Shown one piece after another: positions 37,919 to 47,063 of a stretch of DNA of 64,000 nt (position 1 is its first letter; each line of letters opens with the position of its first letter). The position numbers and the translations under genes were made by a program. The DNA comes from Shewanella jiangmenensis (GTDB taxonomy: Bacteria; Pseudomonadota; Gammaproteobacteria; Enterobacterales; Shewanellaceae). The DNA lies in assembly GCF_018596335.1 (NCBI RefSeq), contig NZ_JAHEPS010000005.1, positions 186,001 to 250,000 on the forward strand. Reading direction: 5' to 3'. A model generated the notes under the pieces. The model saw only the letters and a program-made list of their open reading frames with translations, did not search any database and was not told the DNA's origin.

Positions 37919-37931
37919 ACTGAAATTTAGT
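37919..37931. promoter_or_regulatory. Second candidate operator for the TetR regulator
   Basis: ACTGAAATTTAGT shares the ACTGAAA half-site with the stronger palindrome 44 bases downstream and is itself nearly palindromic. Confidence 0.35.
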
Positions 37932-37962
37932 TTGCAAACATTGCAGCTGTCGATATAAGTTA

Positions 37963-37980
37963 TTTCAGTAATAACTGAAA
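37963..37980. promoter_or_regulatory. Candidate TetR operator
   Basis: TTTCAGT-AATA-ACTGAAA is a perfect 7-bp inverted repeat with a four-base spacer, 24 bases upstream of the amidohydrolase start in the tetR/amidohydrolase divergent region. Size and symmetry fit a TetR-dimer site. Confidence 0.5.
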
Positions 37981-38004
37981 ATAATCATCCAAAAAAGGAC
38001 ACCT

Positions 38005-40080
38005 ATGAAAAGGACAGCGCTTATTTTGGCGATGCTTTGCACACTGCCTGGCTGCAAAAACGACAATGATACCCCCGAAGCCGAGCTCATTTTTGTAAAC
38101 GGCTACGTCTATACCTCAGACAAACAGAAATCCATTGCCAGCTCAGTGGCTATTAAGGATGGCGAAATCCTCTATGTCGGCAGCGATGATGAAGCCAGGC
38201 GATACAGCGGTGACACGACCCGCGTAGTCGACCTTGCCGGTAAGATGATGCTGCCCGGGCTGCACGACGTTCACATTCATCCCACCGGCATTGTGGATGT
38301 GGACATGTGCGATTTGGGCATGGAACCAAGGGATTTGGACGCGCTGGTCGCCGCACTGGAACAGTGCAAACAAACCTATCAATACGACGATGAGGAGCTC
38401 ATATTGGCATTGAGCTGGAACTCATACGAAGGTAATGATGCCACCGACACTTACCCAAGCCTGGTTGCAGCGCTTGATGCCGTCTCTGACAAACAACCGG
38501 TTTACCTTCAGGGACCGGATGGCCACAGCGGCGCCGCCAACAGTTACGCCCTTGCCCGGGTGAAAAACGCTGCCGGAGAGGTGGTGGGGATCAACAAGAC
38601 GACGCTCGCGGGGGAATTCAAAGCCTACGCGCCCTTTGTCGGAGTCGATGCCGATGGCAACCCCAATGGCAACTTAACCGAATCGGCGTTACATCTTGCA
38701 GGTGTTCCGGACTTCCTCTATCCGCTTCGCACCAATCCGCAGGAGTTGCCTAAAATTGCCGAGAAGCTTAATAAATATGGCATCACCTCGGTTCAGGATG
38801 CCTGGAGCGGTAAGGAGCAGCTGGCGCTTTATAAAACCCTTGCCGACAACGGCGATATGACGTTCCGACTTACTACGGCGCAGGCCTTTGATATCACGGA
38901 CTTTGCCCATAATAACCGCATTGATTACTCTGGCTTGATTGCCAACCTGAAAGCCACTGAGGCAAGTTTGGATGCATACCCCTACATCAAGGCCGACAGC
39001 GTTAAAATCATGGTTGATGGGGTTCAGGAAGGAAATCTGTTTGAAAATCCGCCGACATTACCAACCTCAGTGATGCTAACCCCCTTTAAGCAGCCATTGC
39101 TTGACTGGGACCAACTGGAACAAGGAGAGCTAAATCTCAAAGGCTATGTGAACACCGCTTCAGAAGAGTGTGTCGCGGTGCGCGCCAATCCCAATAACTT
39201 CAGCAGTGATGAAGCCAAAGCAAGCTTCCATTCACAACATGGCTTCTACCCATTGCAATGCGCCGAGGAGCGGGGCGAGCTTTTGGGAGCCGACCGCAAC
39301 AGTTTTAGCATTAAGGCGCAGGGCGTCAGCACCGGCGATTTTCTGGTTCGGTTTGTGACTGAACTTGATAAAGCAGGGCTGACTGTTCACATGCATGCCG
39401 TCGGCGATGGTGCTACCCACGCCGCAATCGATGCGATTGAAACAGCCAAAGTAGCCAATCCAGCAAGCACCCTTCCCCACGCCATCGCCCATATGCAACT
39501 TGTGCATCCAGACGACCAGCAGCGCCTCGGCAAGCTTGGGATTTATCTTGCTTTTACCTATGGCTGGGCCATTCCGGGTTACGACTACGATTTAAGCGTG
39601 ATCCCGTTCGTGGATAAACTCGATTCACTCGCCGCTGAGTCACTTTACCAGCCGGACAATTATTACATGCAGGCCGTTTATCCGACCAAATCCGCCAAGG
39701 ATGCCGGTGCGGTGCTGGTTGCAGGCAGCGATGCCCCAGTGGATACACGTGAACCAGTGCCCTTCGTCCATATGGCAACCGGGATCAGCCGCAGTGATTT
39801 TGTTGGCGATGAGCTGATTACCCTCAATGCTGATCAGCAGTTGACCATTCACGACATGCTAGCCGCCTACACCATTAACGGCGCGAGGGCGCTCAATCAG
39901 GACGCACTGGTTGGCTCGATTGAAGTCGGAAAACGGGCTGATTTGATAGTAATTGACAGAAACGTGGTCAAACTTGCCGAAAGTGACGACCCGATGGCTG
40001 TGTATGACATTGCTGAAACCCAGGTACTCACAACCCTGTTCGACGGCAAGGTTGTGTACAACGCAGCAAAAGCGCAATGA
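38005..40080 (+). CDS. YtcJ-like amidohydrolase, predicted lipoprotein
   Basis: A 691-residue metal-dependent hydrolase of the amidohydrolase superfamily (amidohydrolase 3 group). It has a lipoprotein signal (MKRTALILAMLCTLPGC, lipobox LPGC, Cys17), so it is probably anchored in an envelope membrane facing the periplasm. The metal-binding HxH is in LPGLHDVHIHPTG; further metal/catalytic segments are HMHAVGDGATHAAIDAIE, HAIAHMQLVHPDD and VAGSDAPVDTREP. AGGACACCT precedes the ATG. Substrate is unknown. Divergent TetR regulator upstream; the next small gene overlaps its stop by 4 bases. Confidence 0.92.
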   Translation: MKRTALILAMLCTLPGCKNDNDTPEAELIFVNGYVYTSDKQKSIASSVAIKDGEILYVGSDDEARRYSGDTTRVVDLAGKMMLPGLHDVHIHPTGIVDVDMCDLGMEPRDLDALVAALEQCKQTYQYDDEELILALSWNSYEGNDATDTYPSLVAALDAVSDKQPVYLQGPDGHSGAANSYALARVKNAAGEVVGINKTTLAGEFKAYAPFVGVDADGNPNGNLTESALHLAGVPDFLYPLRTNPQELPKIAEKLNKYGITSVQDAWSGKEQLALYKTLADNGDMTFRLTTAQAFDITDFAHNNRIDYSGLIANLKATEASLDAYPYIKADSVKIMVDGVQEGNLFENPPTLPTSVMLTPFKQPLLDWDQLEQGELNLKGYVNTASEECVAVRANPNNFSSDEAKASFHSQHGFYPLQCAEERGELLGADRNSFSIKAQGVSTGDFLVRFVTELDKAGLTVHMHAVGDGATHAAIDAIETAKVANPASTLPHAIAHMQLVHPDDQQRLGKLGIYLAFTYGWAIPGYDYDLSVIPFVDKLDSLAAESLYQPDNYYMQAVYPTKSAKDAGAVLVAGSDAPVDTREPVPFVHMATGISRSDFVGDELITLNADQQLTIHDMLAAYTINGARALNQDALVGSIEVGKRADLIVIDRNVVKLAESDDPMAVYDIAETQVLTTLFDGKVVYNAAKAQ

Positions 40081-40277
40081 AGCGGCTTGGAATTGCGGCC
40101 ATGGTGACAGTCACTTTAGGTCTGCTTCTAAACACGGCAGCAGAGAAATCAGCCGCAACACAACCAATGCAGCTGCATGAACTTGAAAAAGATATCGTCA
40201 GGGCGCCGGTGCCAATAAGCGGTAAAGTAACAGGATTACAACCGCCCAAGCTTGGCGAGCACTCGCATCATCACTAA
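40077..40277 (+). CDS. Small predicted secreted protein with His-rich C-terminus
   Basis: A 66-residue frame starting inside the amidohydrolase stop codon (ATGA overlap). MKRLGIAAMVTVTLGLLLNTAAE looks like a signal peptide or anchor, leaving a mature chain of about 43 residues ending LGEHSHHH. I do not recognise it. Overlap, signal-like N-terminus and a following terminator support a real gene. A metal-binding or accessory role for the upstream metalloenzyme is possible but unsupported beyond position and the His cluster. Confidence 0.6.
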   Translation: MKRLGIAAMVTVTLGLLLNTAAEKSAATQPMQLHELEKDIVRAPVPISGKVTGLQPPKLGEHSHHH

Positions 40278-40306
40278 GACTTGTAAGCTTTCGCCAGTGC
40301 GAAAAC

Positions 40307-40339
40307 ATACGCCAGTCATATTGTCCTGACTGGCGTATT
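40307..40339. terminator. Bidirectional hairpin between convergent genes
   Basis: ATACGCCAGTCA and TGACTGGCGTAT form a perfect 12-bp stem with an 8-base loop, 30 bases after the small gene and 40 before the end of the convergent dehydrogenase gene. The U-tract is weak. Confidence 0.65.
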
Positions 40340-40378
40340 CATTGGTAGGTGCTGGTTGCAGCGGGCAAAACGGCAGCT

Positions 40379-41254
40379 TTACTTACGGCTTTTTTCGAGG
40401 CGGGCGAGCAGGCTTGAGGTGTCCCAGCGGTTGCCGCCCATGGACTGCACTTCGGAGTAGAACTGATCCACCAGCGCCGTCAGCGGAAGATGCGAGCCAT
40501 TGCGGCGCGCTTCGTCGAGTGCGATACCAAGATCTTTACGCATCCAATCGATGGCAAAACCAAAGTCATACTTACCGGCCCACATGCTCTTGTAGCGGTT
40601 TTCCATCTGCCAGCTTTGGGCGGCGCCCTTGCTGATGACTTCAACGACTTTTTCGCCATCAAGCCCGGCGCTGCGGGCAAAGTGCAGCGCTTCGGCAAGG
40701 CCCTGTACCACACCGGCGATACAAATCTGGTTAACCATCTTGGTGAGCTGACCTGAGCCCACGTCACCCAAAAGCTCGGCGCAGCGGGCGTAGCTCATGA
40801 TGACCTCTTTAACCTGGTTAAATACGGTTTCATCGCCACCGGCCATTACGGTCAGCACACCATTTTCGGCGCCCGCCTGACCGCCGGACACAGGCGCATC
40901 GATAAAGCCAAAACCGCGTGCACTCAGTTCCGCGGCGATTTCGCGGGCGATATCGGCCGAGGCAGTAGTGTGATCAACCAGAACAGCGCCCGCTTTAAGA
41001 CCGTGAATTACGCCATCGTCACCGAGCACCACCTGATGCAAATCCTGATCGTTACCCACGCAGGTAAAGACTATGTCCTGATCCTTGGCTGCAAGCTTGG
41101 GAGTCAGCGCCATCTTACCGCCAAACTGCGTTACCCAGGCTTCGGCCTTGGCGGTGGTACGGTTATATACAGTGACCTCGTGCCCTGCCTTTACCAGGTG
41201 TCCTGCCATGGGATAACCCATAACACCCAATCCTAAAAATGCCACTTTAGCCAT
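40379..41254 (-). CDS. NAD(P)-dependent beta-hydroxyacid dehydrogenase (3-HIBADH/GarR family)
   Basis: A 291-residue oxidoreductase. The N-terminal Rossmann fold begins MAKVAFLGLGVMGYPMAGHL; the substrate motif DAPVSGGQAGAENGVLTVMAGG and the catalytic lysine in GSGQLTKMVNQI are intact. Members reduce tartronate semialdehyde, oxidise 3-hydroxyisobutyrate or act on related acids; YRT-type coenzyme residues (VYNRTTAKAE) suggest NADP(H). The FGGY kinase ends 9 bases upstream on the same strand, so the pair is probably one unit. No valine-degradation genes are nearby. Confidence 0.92.
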   Translation of the reverse strand: MAKVAFLGLGVMGYPMAGHLVKAGHEVTVYNRTTAKAEAWVTQFGGKMALTPKLAAKDQDIVFTCVGNDQDLHQVVLGDDGVIHGLKAGAVLVDHTTASADIAREIAAELSARGFGFIDAPVSGGQAGAENGVLTVMAGGDETVFNQVKEVIMSYARCAELLGDVGSGQLTKMVNQICIAGVVQGLAEALHFARSAGLDGEKVVEVISKGAAQSWQMENRYKSMWAGKYDFGFAIDWMRKDLGIALDEARRNGSHLPLTALVDQFYSEVQSMGGNRWDTSSLLARLEKSRK

Positions 41255-41263
41255 TGTATTTCC

Positions 41264-42826
41264 TCAGTTTGATGGTCGCATCACGCGATCTTTGAATAGT
41301 GTTTTCAGCGCCGGGTACAGCTTTGCATGCCGCCTTGACAGCGCGCGGTAATATTGCGCCTGCTCGGGCTGCGGCTCAAAACGGCGTCCGGATTTTGCCA
41401 TATTCTGCCGTGCCTGCGGAAGGCTTTCGTACTCGCCCATCGCCACAGCGGCGCACATGGCAGCGCCAAGGCTCGAGGCTTCACGCTCAGAAAGCCGCTC
41501 AGCGGGCAGATTAAAAATATCCGCGGCCAGTTGCATGACCACATCCGACTCGCTGCCGCCGCCGCTGACTCTGAGCACCTTGATTTGGCCTGACGTTTTA
41601 CCCGCCTTTTTGATAAGCGCCGCCGCGCCTCTGGCGAGGGTCAGTAAAATCCCTTCCACCAACGCCCTGTACAGATGCGCGCGGCTATGCTCGGGGCTGA
41701 AGCCGGCAATTATCCCACGCGCCTCAGGCCCGGGGTAAATCACCCCCTGCGCCCAGTAGGGGCACAGCATCAAACCGTCAGCACCCGGCGGCACTTTGGT
41801 AATACTTTGCATGACATAGGCTTCAGGGCTTATCCCAAGCTGTTTTGCCGCTTCGACATCGGCGGTGCCAAATTGCTCGAGCGCCCAGCTAAGCAGCCAA
41901 AAGCCGCGCTCAAGCTGGATTTCGGCAAGATATTGGCCCTGTTGCAGTGACGGAAACGCCGGCAGATAGCGAAAAACTTCAAGGTAATCGGCCAAGCCAA
42001 GGCTCACGGTGGCCGCGCTGCCAAGGCTTAGACTGAGCACTCCATCGTCCCCGGCGCCGCTGGCAAAGGCTTCACAGGCTTTATCGGCGCCGCCTGCTAC
42101 CAGAGGCAAACCTGTCGCGAGCCCGGTAAGGGCCGCAAACCCCGGGCTAAGCTCACCGCAAATATCGGTAGCCTTGCAAAGGCTTACCATTTGCGATGGC
42201 CTGCAGCCAAGGGCCTGCCAGCGCCAGCTGCGCGCATTTGCAAATTCAAGACGGCGATAATCAAAAGGAAGATACGCAACCTGGGAGGCTACGCTGTCGA
42301 TAAGGCGGCCGCCGAGCCTCGCGTTAAGGTAACCACTTAACAGCCCAATCTTTGGCGCCTTATCCACCGCGCCCGGCATCAGCTCGCGGATAAGATTGAT
42401 GTTGGCCGCGCGGCGCAGGTAAGCAATTCGCTCGCCCATGCCAATCAGCGAAAATCCAAGCCTATACCACCAGTCCATTGGCTCAAGCGCCTTTGCAAGC
42501 CGCCGCTCGGACCAAAAGAAAATATCCGACAGCGCCTTGCCGGACTCATCCATCAGCACAGTGCTGGCGCGTTGGGTGGTGAGGGTGACGGCGCAGATTT
42601 GCGCAGCCAACAGCGGATGCTCAGCAAAGAGCTTTTGGCAGGCGAATACCAGCTGATTAAAGCAGTAATCGCCGCTTTGCACACTGGCGCCCTCGCCTTC
42701 ACCCTCGCGGCAATGGCGATTGGGGATAGCAGCGCGCGCAATCAGGCTTCCCGCGCAGTCAAACACCAGCGCGCGGGTACTTTGGGTACCGTAATCAAGG
42801 GCAAGAAAATAAGCGGCTTTGGACAT
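41264..42826 (-). CDS. FGGY-family carbohydrate kinase
   Basis: A 520-residue sugar kinase starting MSKAAYFLALDYGTQSTRALVFD (phosphate 1 motif). Two-domain ASKHA fold: substrate half with the catalytic-base region (GLVAGGADKACEAFASG-type LPLVAGGADKACEAFASGAG) and C-terminal half RVSGGGSESDVVMQLAADIFN and EASSLGAAMCAAVAMGEY. The family covers glycerol, xylulose, ribulose, gluconate and other kinases; the exact sugar cannot be read. It is paired with the downstream dehydrogenase (9-base gap). No transporter or regulator for a sugar is adjacent. Confidence 0.9.
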   Translation of the reverse strand: MSKAAYFLALDYGTQSTRALVFDCAGSLIARAAIPNRHCREGEGEGASVQSGDYCFNQLVFACQKLFAEHPLLAAQICAVTLTTQRASTVLMDESGKALSDIFFWSERRLAKALEPMDWWYRLGFSLIGMGERIAYLRRAANINLIRELMPGAVDKAPKIGLLSGYLNARLGGRLIDSVASQVAYLPFDYRRLEFANARSWRWQALGCRPSQMVSLCKATDICGELSPGFAALTGLATGLPLVAGGADKACEAFASGAGDDGVLSLSLGSAATVSLGLADYLEVFRYLPAFPSLQQGQYLAEIQLERGFWLLSWALEQFGTADVEAAKQLGISPEAYVMQSITKVPPGADGLMLCPYWAQGVIYPGPEARGIIAGFSPEHSRAHLYRALVEGILLTLARGAAALIKKAGKTSGQIKVLRVSGGGSESDVVMQLAADIFNLPAERLSEREASSLGAAMCAAVAMGEYESLPQARQNMAKSGRRFEPQPEQAQYYRALSRRHAKLYPALKTLFKDRVMRPSN

Positions 42827-42828
42827 AA

Positions 42829-42852
42829 ATAAAACGCCCCGAAACCGGGGCG
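42829..42852 (-). terminator. Terminator after the acyl-CoA thioesterase gene
   Basis: On the minus strand CGCCCCG, loop GTTT, CGGGGCG, then TTTTATTT, 8 bases after the thioesterase stop and ending next to the start of the kinase gene. Confidence 0.85.
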
Positions 42853-42859
42853 CCAATAA

Positions 42860-43339
42860 TCAGGGAGTGACGTGGGCGGCCATCTCGGCGCCAATCTTTT
42901 TGCGCATCTCCATCAAGCGGATTGCAGAGTCACGCAGCGCCTTATCGGCGTCGGTTTGCGGCACCCACTCAGGCACGGGCGTTGGGTTGCCGGCGTCATC
43001 CACCGCCACCATGATAACGATGCAGTGGGTGGTGAGCTGGCGCTCAGACACTTTCGGATCGCCCGCACGCACGTCAATACCGATGTGCATCGAGCTGTTG
43101 CCGGTGTAAATCACCTTGGCGCTGACTTCAACTATGCTGCCCACCTGAATCGGCTTTACAAAGCGAATACCGCCCGCATAGGCCGTAATACAGTATTTGC
43201 CGCTCCAACCGGCGGCGCAGGCGTAAGCCGCGAGGTCAATCCACTTCATCACAGCGCCGCCGTGTACCTTGCCACCGAAATTCACATCGGCAGGCTCTGC
43301 AAGAAAACGCAGGGTCAGGTGTCTGTCTTGTCCGGCCAT
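42860..43339 (-). CDS. Acyl-CoA thioesterase (hotdog fold)
   Basis: A 159-residue hydrolase cleaving acyl-CoA to CoA and fatty acid. The BFIT/YciA-type pattern is present: LRFLAEPADVNFGGKVHGGAVMKWIDLAAYACA with the conserved N-x-x-G-x-x-H/G-G helix start, then ITAYAGGIRFVKPIQVGSIVEVSAKV (each given for recognition). YciA or a related acyl-CoA hydrolase is likely. It is a single gene between two terminators, next to but separate from the fatty acid synthesis cluster. Confidence 0.88.
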   Translation of the reverse strand: MAGQDRHLTLRFLAEPADVNFGGKVHGGAVMKWIDLAAYACAAGWSGKYCITAYAGGIRFVKPIQVGSIVEVSAKVIYTGNSSMHIGIDVRAGDPKVSERQLTTHCIVIMVAVDDAGNPTPVPEWVPQTDADKALRDSAIRLMEMRKKIGAEMAAHVTP

Positions 43340-43433
43340 GATAAATCCTTAATCTATTGAAGTTTAATAAGCTTACGCCAAAACCCGGGCGGCGGGAATC
43401 TGCCGTGCTGCGCGTTTTGTCACGCCTCAAACA

Positions 43434-43457
43434 AAAAGGCGCCATTGGCGCCTTTTG
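43434..43457. terminator. Terminator after fabF
   Basis: AAAAGGCGCC, loop ATT, GGCGCCTTTT: perfect 10-bp stem 23 bases beyond the fabF stop; A- and T-tracts on both sides. Confidence 0.85.
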
Positions 43458-43479
43458 ATAGCATAAGCTGCCTTGAAAA

Positions 43480-44718
43480 TTACACTTTTTTCAGCAGCAG
43501 TGAACCGTTGGTACCACCAAAGCCAAACGAGTTACACAGGGCATACTCAAAGCTGGTCTGACGCGCCTCATGGGGCACAAAGTCAAGATCGCAGCCTTCG
43601 TCCGGATTATCCAGGTTGATGGTAGGCGGCACAGCGCCATCTTTCAGCGCCAGAATGGTGAAAATGGCTTCGACCGCGCCAGCTGCACCAAGCAAGTGGC
43701 CGGTCATTGACTTGGTTGAGCTCACCATCAGCTTGTAGGCGTGATCGCCAAACACTGACTTCACCGCAGCCGCTTCGGCTTTATCACCGGCTGGGGTCGA
43801 GGTGCCGTGGGCGTTGATGTAACCGATAGACTCAAGGGCAAGACCGCTGTCTTTGAGGGCATTGGTCATCGCCAGCGCCGCACCGGCGCCGTCTTCCGGC
43901 GGTGAGGTCATATGGAAGGCATCACCACTCATACCAAAGCCAACCAGCTCGGCGTAAATCTTGGCGCCGCGCGCCTTGGCATGCTCGTACTCTTCCATCA
44001 CCAGCACACCGGCGCCGTCGCCGATAACAAAACCGTCACGGTCGCGATCCCAGGGGCGGCTCGCGGCCTGTGGATTGTCGTTACGGGTGGAGAGTGCCTT
44101 GGCGGCGTTAAAGCCACCTACGCCCAGCGGGCAGGTCACATCTTCGGCGCCACCGGCAATCATCACATCCGCATCGCCGTATGCGATGGTACGCGCGGCA
44201 AAACCGATATTGTGCACGCCTGTGGTACAGGCGGTGGTCACGGCGAAGTTAGGGCCGCGCATGCCGTACATGATAGACAGATGGCCGGCAATCATGTTGA
44301 TGATGGTGCTTGGCACAAAAAATGGTGAAATCTTACGTGGGCCGCCAGCCATCAGCGCCGAGTGACCGGCTTCAATCAGCGGCATGCCGCCCATACCGGC
44401 GCCAATGGCGGTACCGACACGGGTAGGATCTTCCTTGTCCATCTCAAGGCCTGAATCACGGATAGCCTGAATACCGGCTGCCATGCCGTACTGGATAAAC
44501 AAATCCATTTTACGGGCGTCCTTTTTGGACAGGTATTGTTCAACGTCAAAGTCTTTGACCGATGCGCTGAACCGGGTGGCAAATTCACTGGCATCAAATT
44601 TGGTGATGGGCGCAACGCCACTCTGACCGGCCAGCAGCGCCTTCCAGGTGGAATCGACATCATTACCCACAGGGGTTACCAGTCCAAGACCGGTTATCAC
44701 TACGCGACGTTTGGTCAC
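43480..44718 (-). CDS. fabF: 3-oxoacyl-ACP synthase II
   Basis: Elongating condensing enzyme of type II fatty acid synthesis, also key to unsaturated chain elongation. The 412 residues have the Cys-His-His triad: [25 protein letters not shown] and [15 protein letters not shown], plus [12 protein letters not shown] at the end. It is separated from acpP by a terminator, so it probably has its own promoter within 44719-44850 as well as any read-through. Last gene of the fab cluster. Confidence 0.97.
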   Translation of the reverse strand: MTKRRVVITGLGLVTPVGNDVDSTWKALLAGQSGVAPITKFDASEFATRFSASVKDFDVEQYLSKKDARKMDLFIQYGMAAGIQAIRDSGLEMDKEDPTRVGTAIGAGMGGMPLIEAGHSALMAGGPRKISPFFVPSTIINMIAGHLSIMYGMRGPNFAVTTACTTGVHNIGFAARTIAYGDADVMIAGGAEDVTCPLGVGGFNAAKALSTRNDNPQAASRPWDRDRDGFVIGDGAGVLVMEEYEHAKARGAKIYAELVGFGMSGDAFHMTSPPEDGAGAALAMTNALKDSGLALESIGYINAHGTSTPAGDKAEAAAVKSVFGDHAYKLMVSSTKSMTGHLLGAAGAVEAIFTILALKDGAVPPTINLDNPDEGCDLDFVPHEARQTSFEYALCNSFGFGGTNGSLLLKKV

Positions 44719-44844
44719 TATGTCACCTCAGTGTTTGAAGTTGCGGATTGCTCATGGCCGCAAGGGCCTGCTTCGCGCCAAAAATCACCAAAAGAAGGGG
44801 CTGATACAGCTTTCTGGTACAACCAGCGGAAATTTTCGGCGCAC

Positions 44845-44880
44845 AAACAAAAACAGGCGGCCTTTTCAGCCGCCTGTTTT
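44845..44880 (-). terminator. Terminator between acpP and fabF
   Basis: AAAACAGGCGG pairs with CCGCCTGTTTT (11 bp) and on the minus strand runs into TTTTTGTTTG, 13 bases after the acpP stop. It would make acpP mRNA far more abundant than fabF mRNA. Confidence 0.88.
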
Positions 44881-44893
44881 CTGGAATTCAGTA

Positions 44894-45127
44894 TTACTGA
44901 TTCTTGGAAACGTAATCGATCGCTGCCTGAACGGTAGTGATCTTTTCAGCTTCTTCATCAGGGATCTCGGTGTCAAACTCTTCTTCCAGAGCCATTACCA
45001 ACTCAACCGTGTCCAGAGAATCGGCACCCAGATCGTCTACGAAAGAGGCAGATGGCTTAACGTCTTCTTCTTTAACGCCCAGTTGCTCAACGATGATTTT
45101 CTTTACACGTTCTTCGATGTTGCTCAT
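44894..45127 (-). CDS. acpP: Acyl carrier protein
   Basis: A 77-residue acidic helical carrier holding acyl chains on 4'-phosphopantetheine. Starts [24 protein letters not shown]; the attachment serine is in [19 protein letters not shown]. Lies between fabG and fabF as in most proteobacteria. Own candidate promoter upstream and terminator downstream fit high expression. Confidence 0.98.
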   Translation of the reverse strand: MSNIEERVKKIIVEQLGVKEEDVKPSASFVDDLGADSLDTVELVMALEEEFDTEIPDEEAEKITTVQAAIDYVSKNQ

Positions 45128-45174
45128 TAGTTTTCTTTCCTATTCAAATTACGCACTTGCGTAAGATTGCGAGT

Positions 45175-45202
45175 AGTTTATTCGATCTGGCCGACATTGC
45201 AA
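45175..45202 (-). promoter_or_regulatory. Candidate acpP promoter
   Basis: On the minus strand TTGCAA, 16-base spacer, TAAACT, about 45 bases before the acpP ATG. Confidence 0.5.
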
Positions 45203-45289
45203 GCCCAGAAATTGTGGTCTAACCACGATTTAGACAACTGCATGCAGCCAGTTACTACCCAAAACTCGACAGTTCCCTGCCATTCGCCC

Positions 45290-46036
45290 TTAAACCATGT
45301 ACATCCCGCCGTTTACATGCAGGGTTTCACCCGTAATGTAAGCGGCAGCGTCCGATGACAAGAACAGGACAGCGTTGGCAATTTCTTGCGCCTGACCCAA
45401 TCTTTCCATCGGAACCTGAGACATGATGCCTTGCTGCTGCTCAGGCGTCAGCTCGTCGGTCATGTCAGTCTGGATAAATCCAGGAGCAATAGCATTAACC
45501 GTAATTTGACGAGATGCAACCTCTCTGGCGAGAGATTTTGTAAATCCGATCAAACCGGCCTTGGCGGCTGAGTAGTTAACCTGACCTGCGTTACCCATGG
45601 TACCGACCACAGAGCCGATGTTGATGATGCGGCCGAAGCGCTTTTTCATCATGGTACGCATAACTGGTTTTGACAGGCGGAACAGCGACGTGAGGTTGGT
45701 GTCGATGATTTCTTCCCACTCGTCGTCTTTCATGCGCATCAGCAGGTTGTCACGGGTGATCCCGGCATTGTTGACCAGAATATCAACATCACCGGCTTTT
45801 TCTTTGATCGCGGTAAACATTTCAGCAACTGAGTCGTTGCAGGTAACGTTAAGCACCAGACCAAAACCCTTGGCACCCAGATAATCAGAAATGGCAGCAG
45901 CGCCCTTTTCACTGGTGGCAGTACCCACAACGGTGGCGCCGGCTTCGGCCAGTGTCAGTGCAATCGCTTTACCAATGCCGCGGCTTGCGCCGGTAACCAG
46001 CGCAACTTTGCCGGTCAAATCCAAAGTAACAGCCAT
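45290..46036 (-). CDS. fabG: 3-oxoacyl-ACP reductase
   Basis: NADPH-dependent SDR reductase of the fatty acid cycle. 248 residues; cofactor motif VTGASRGIGKAIA, NNAGITRDN, catalytic Ser/Tyr/Lys in NIGSVVGTMGNAGQVNYSAAKAG (catalytic YSAAK), and the end GETLHVNGGMYMV. Lies 10 bases downstream of fabD and 160 upstream of acpP. Confidence 0.97.
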   Translation of the reverse strand: MAVTLDLTGKVALVTGASRGIGKAIALTLAEAGATVVGTATSEKGAAAISDYLGAKGFGLVLNVTCNDSVAEMFTAIKEKAGDVDILVNNAGITRDNLLMRMKDDEWEEIIDTNLTSLFRLSKPVMRTMMKKRFGRIINIGSVVGTMGNAGQVNYSAAKAGLIGFTKSLAREVASRQITVNAIAPGFIQTDMTDELTPEQQQGIMSQVPMERLGQAQEIANAVLFLSSDAAAYITGETLHVNGGMYMV

Positions 46037-46046
46037 GAAAAACTCC

Positions 46047-46973
46047 TTATTCGGTCAGCGCGGCAAAGCTTGCCACGTCGTTAACGGCCTGGGCAGAAAC
46101 GGCCTTATTGATGCGTTTTGCCAAACCAGTCAATACCTTACCTGGGCCACATTCAACCAGATGAGTAATACCGTCGGCCGCCATGGCTTCAACTGTCTCG
46201 GTCCAGCGCACCGGGCAGTAAAGCTGACGTACCAGCGCATCGCGAATAGCAGCCACATCGCTTGGTGCTGCAACGTCGACGTTATTGATAACCGGAATGG
46301 CCGGAGTGCTGAACTCGATGGCAGCAAGTGCCTCTGCGAGTTTATCCGCAGCACCTTTCATCAAACTGCAGTGGGAAGGCACGCTTACCGGCAGCGCCAC
46401 CGCCATTTTGGCGCCGGCGGCTTTACAGGCAGCGGCGGCACGCTCAACAGCGTCTTTCTGACCGGCAATCACTACCTGGCCTGGGCTGTTGAAGTTAACC
46501 GGACTGACTACTTCACCCTCGGCAGCTTCAGCGCAGGCAGCGGCGATGGCATCGTTATCCAGACCAATGATGGCGTACATGGCACCAGAGCCTTCCGGCA
46601 CGGCGGCCTGCATCAGCTGGCCACGCAGCTCAACCAGTTTCACCGCATCGGCAAATTTAATCACACCGGCACACACCAGCGCCGAGTATTCGCCCAGGCT
46701 GTGACCGGCGAGTACTGAAGGCTGTGGCTTGCCGCTCGCCTGATAGGCGCGCCAGATGGCGACGCTGGCAGTAAGCAGCGCTGGCTGGGTCTTTTCGGTC
46801 TGGTTCAGACGCTCGGCAGGACCATCCTGCACCAGTGACCAGAGATCGTAGCCAAGGGCTTCGCTCGCTTCAGCGAAAGTCGTGGCAATAACCGGATGCT
46901 CTGTGGCCAGGTCGGCCAGCATGCCCACGGCCTGTGAGCCCTGCCCCGGAAATACAAAGGCAAATTTATCCAT
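46047..46973 (-). CDS. fabD: Malonyl-CoA:ACP transacylase
   Basis: Loads malonyl groups onto ACP. The 308 residues start MDKFAFVFPGQGSQAVGM; nucleophile Ser in LAGHSLGEYSALVCAG, the catalytic His in VSVPSHCSLM, and EVVSPVNFNSPGQVVIAG. It lies 119 bases downstream of fabH, a gap containing two tandem palindromes. Confidence 0.97.
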   Translation of the reverse strand: MDKFAFVFPGQGSQAVGMLADLATEHPVIATTFAEASEALGYDLWSLVQDGPAERLNQTEKTQPALLTASVAIWRAYQASGKPQPSVLAGHSLGEYSALVCAGVIKFADAVKLVELRGQLMQAAVPEGSGAMYAIIGLDNDAIAAACAEAAEGEVVSPVNFNSPGQVVIAGQKDAVERAAAACKAAGAKMAVALPVSVPSHCSLMKGAADKLAEALAAIEFSTPAIPVINNVDVAAPSDVAAIRDALVRQLYCPVRWTETVEAMAADGITHLVECGPGKVLTGLAKRINKAVSAQAVNDVASFAALTE

Positions 46974-47063
46974 TATTATTAAACCTTTATTATTGAAACT
47001 TGTTGATTTGACTCTTTATTACACTGGGTAATCTAGCCGGAAATGTTTCGGTTCGTTTAAAAG

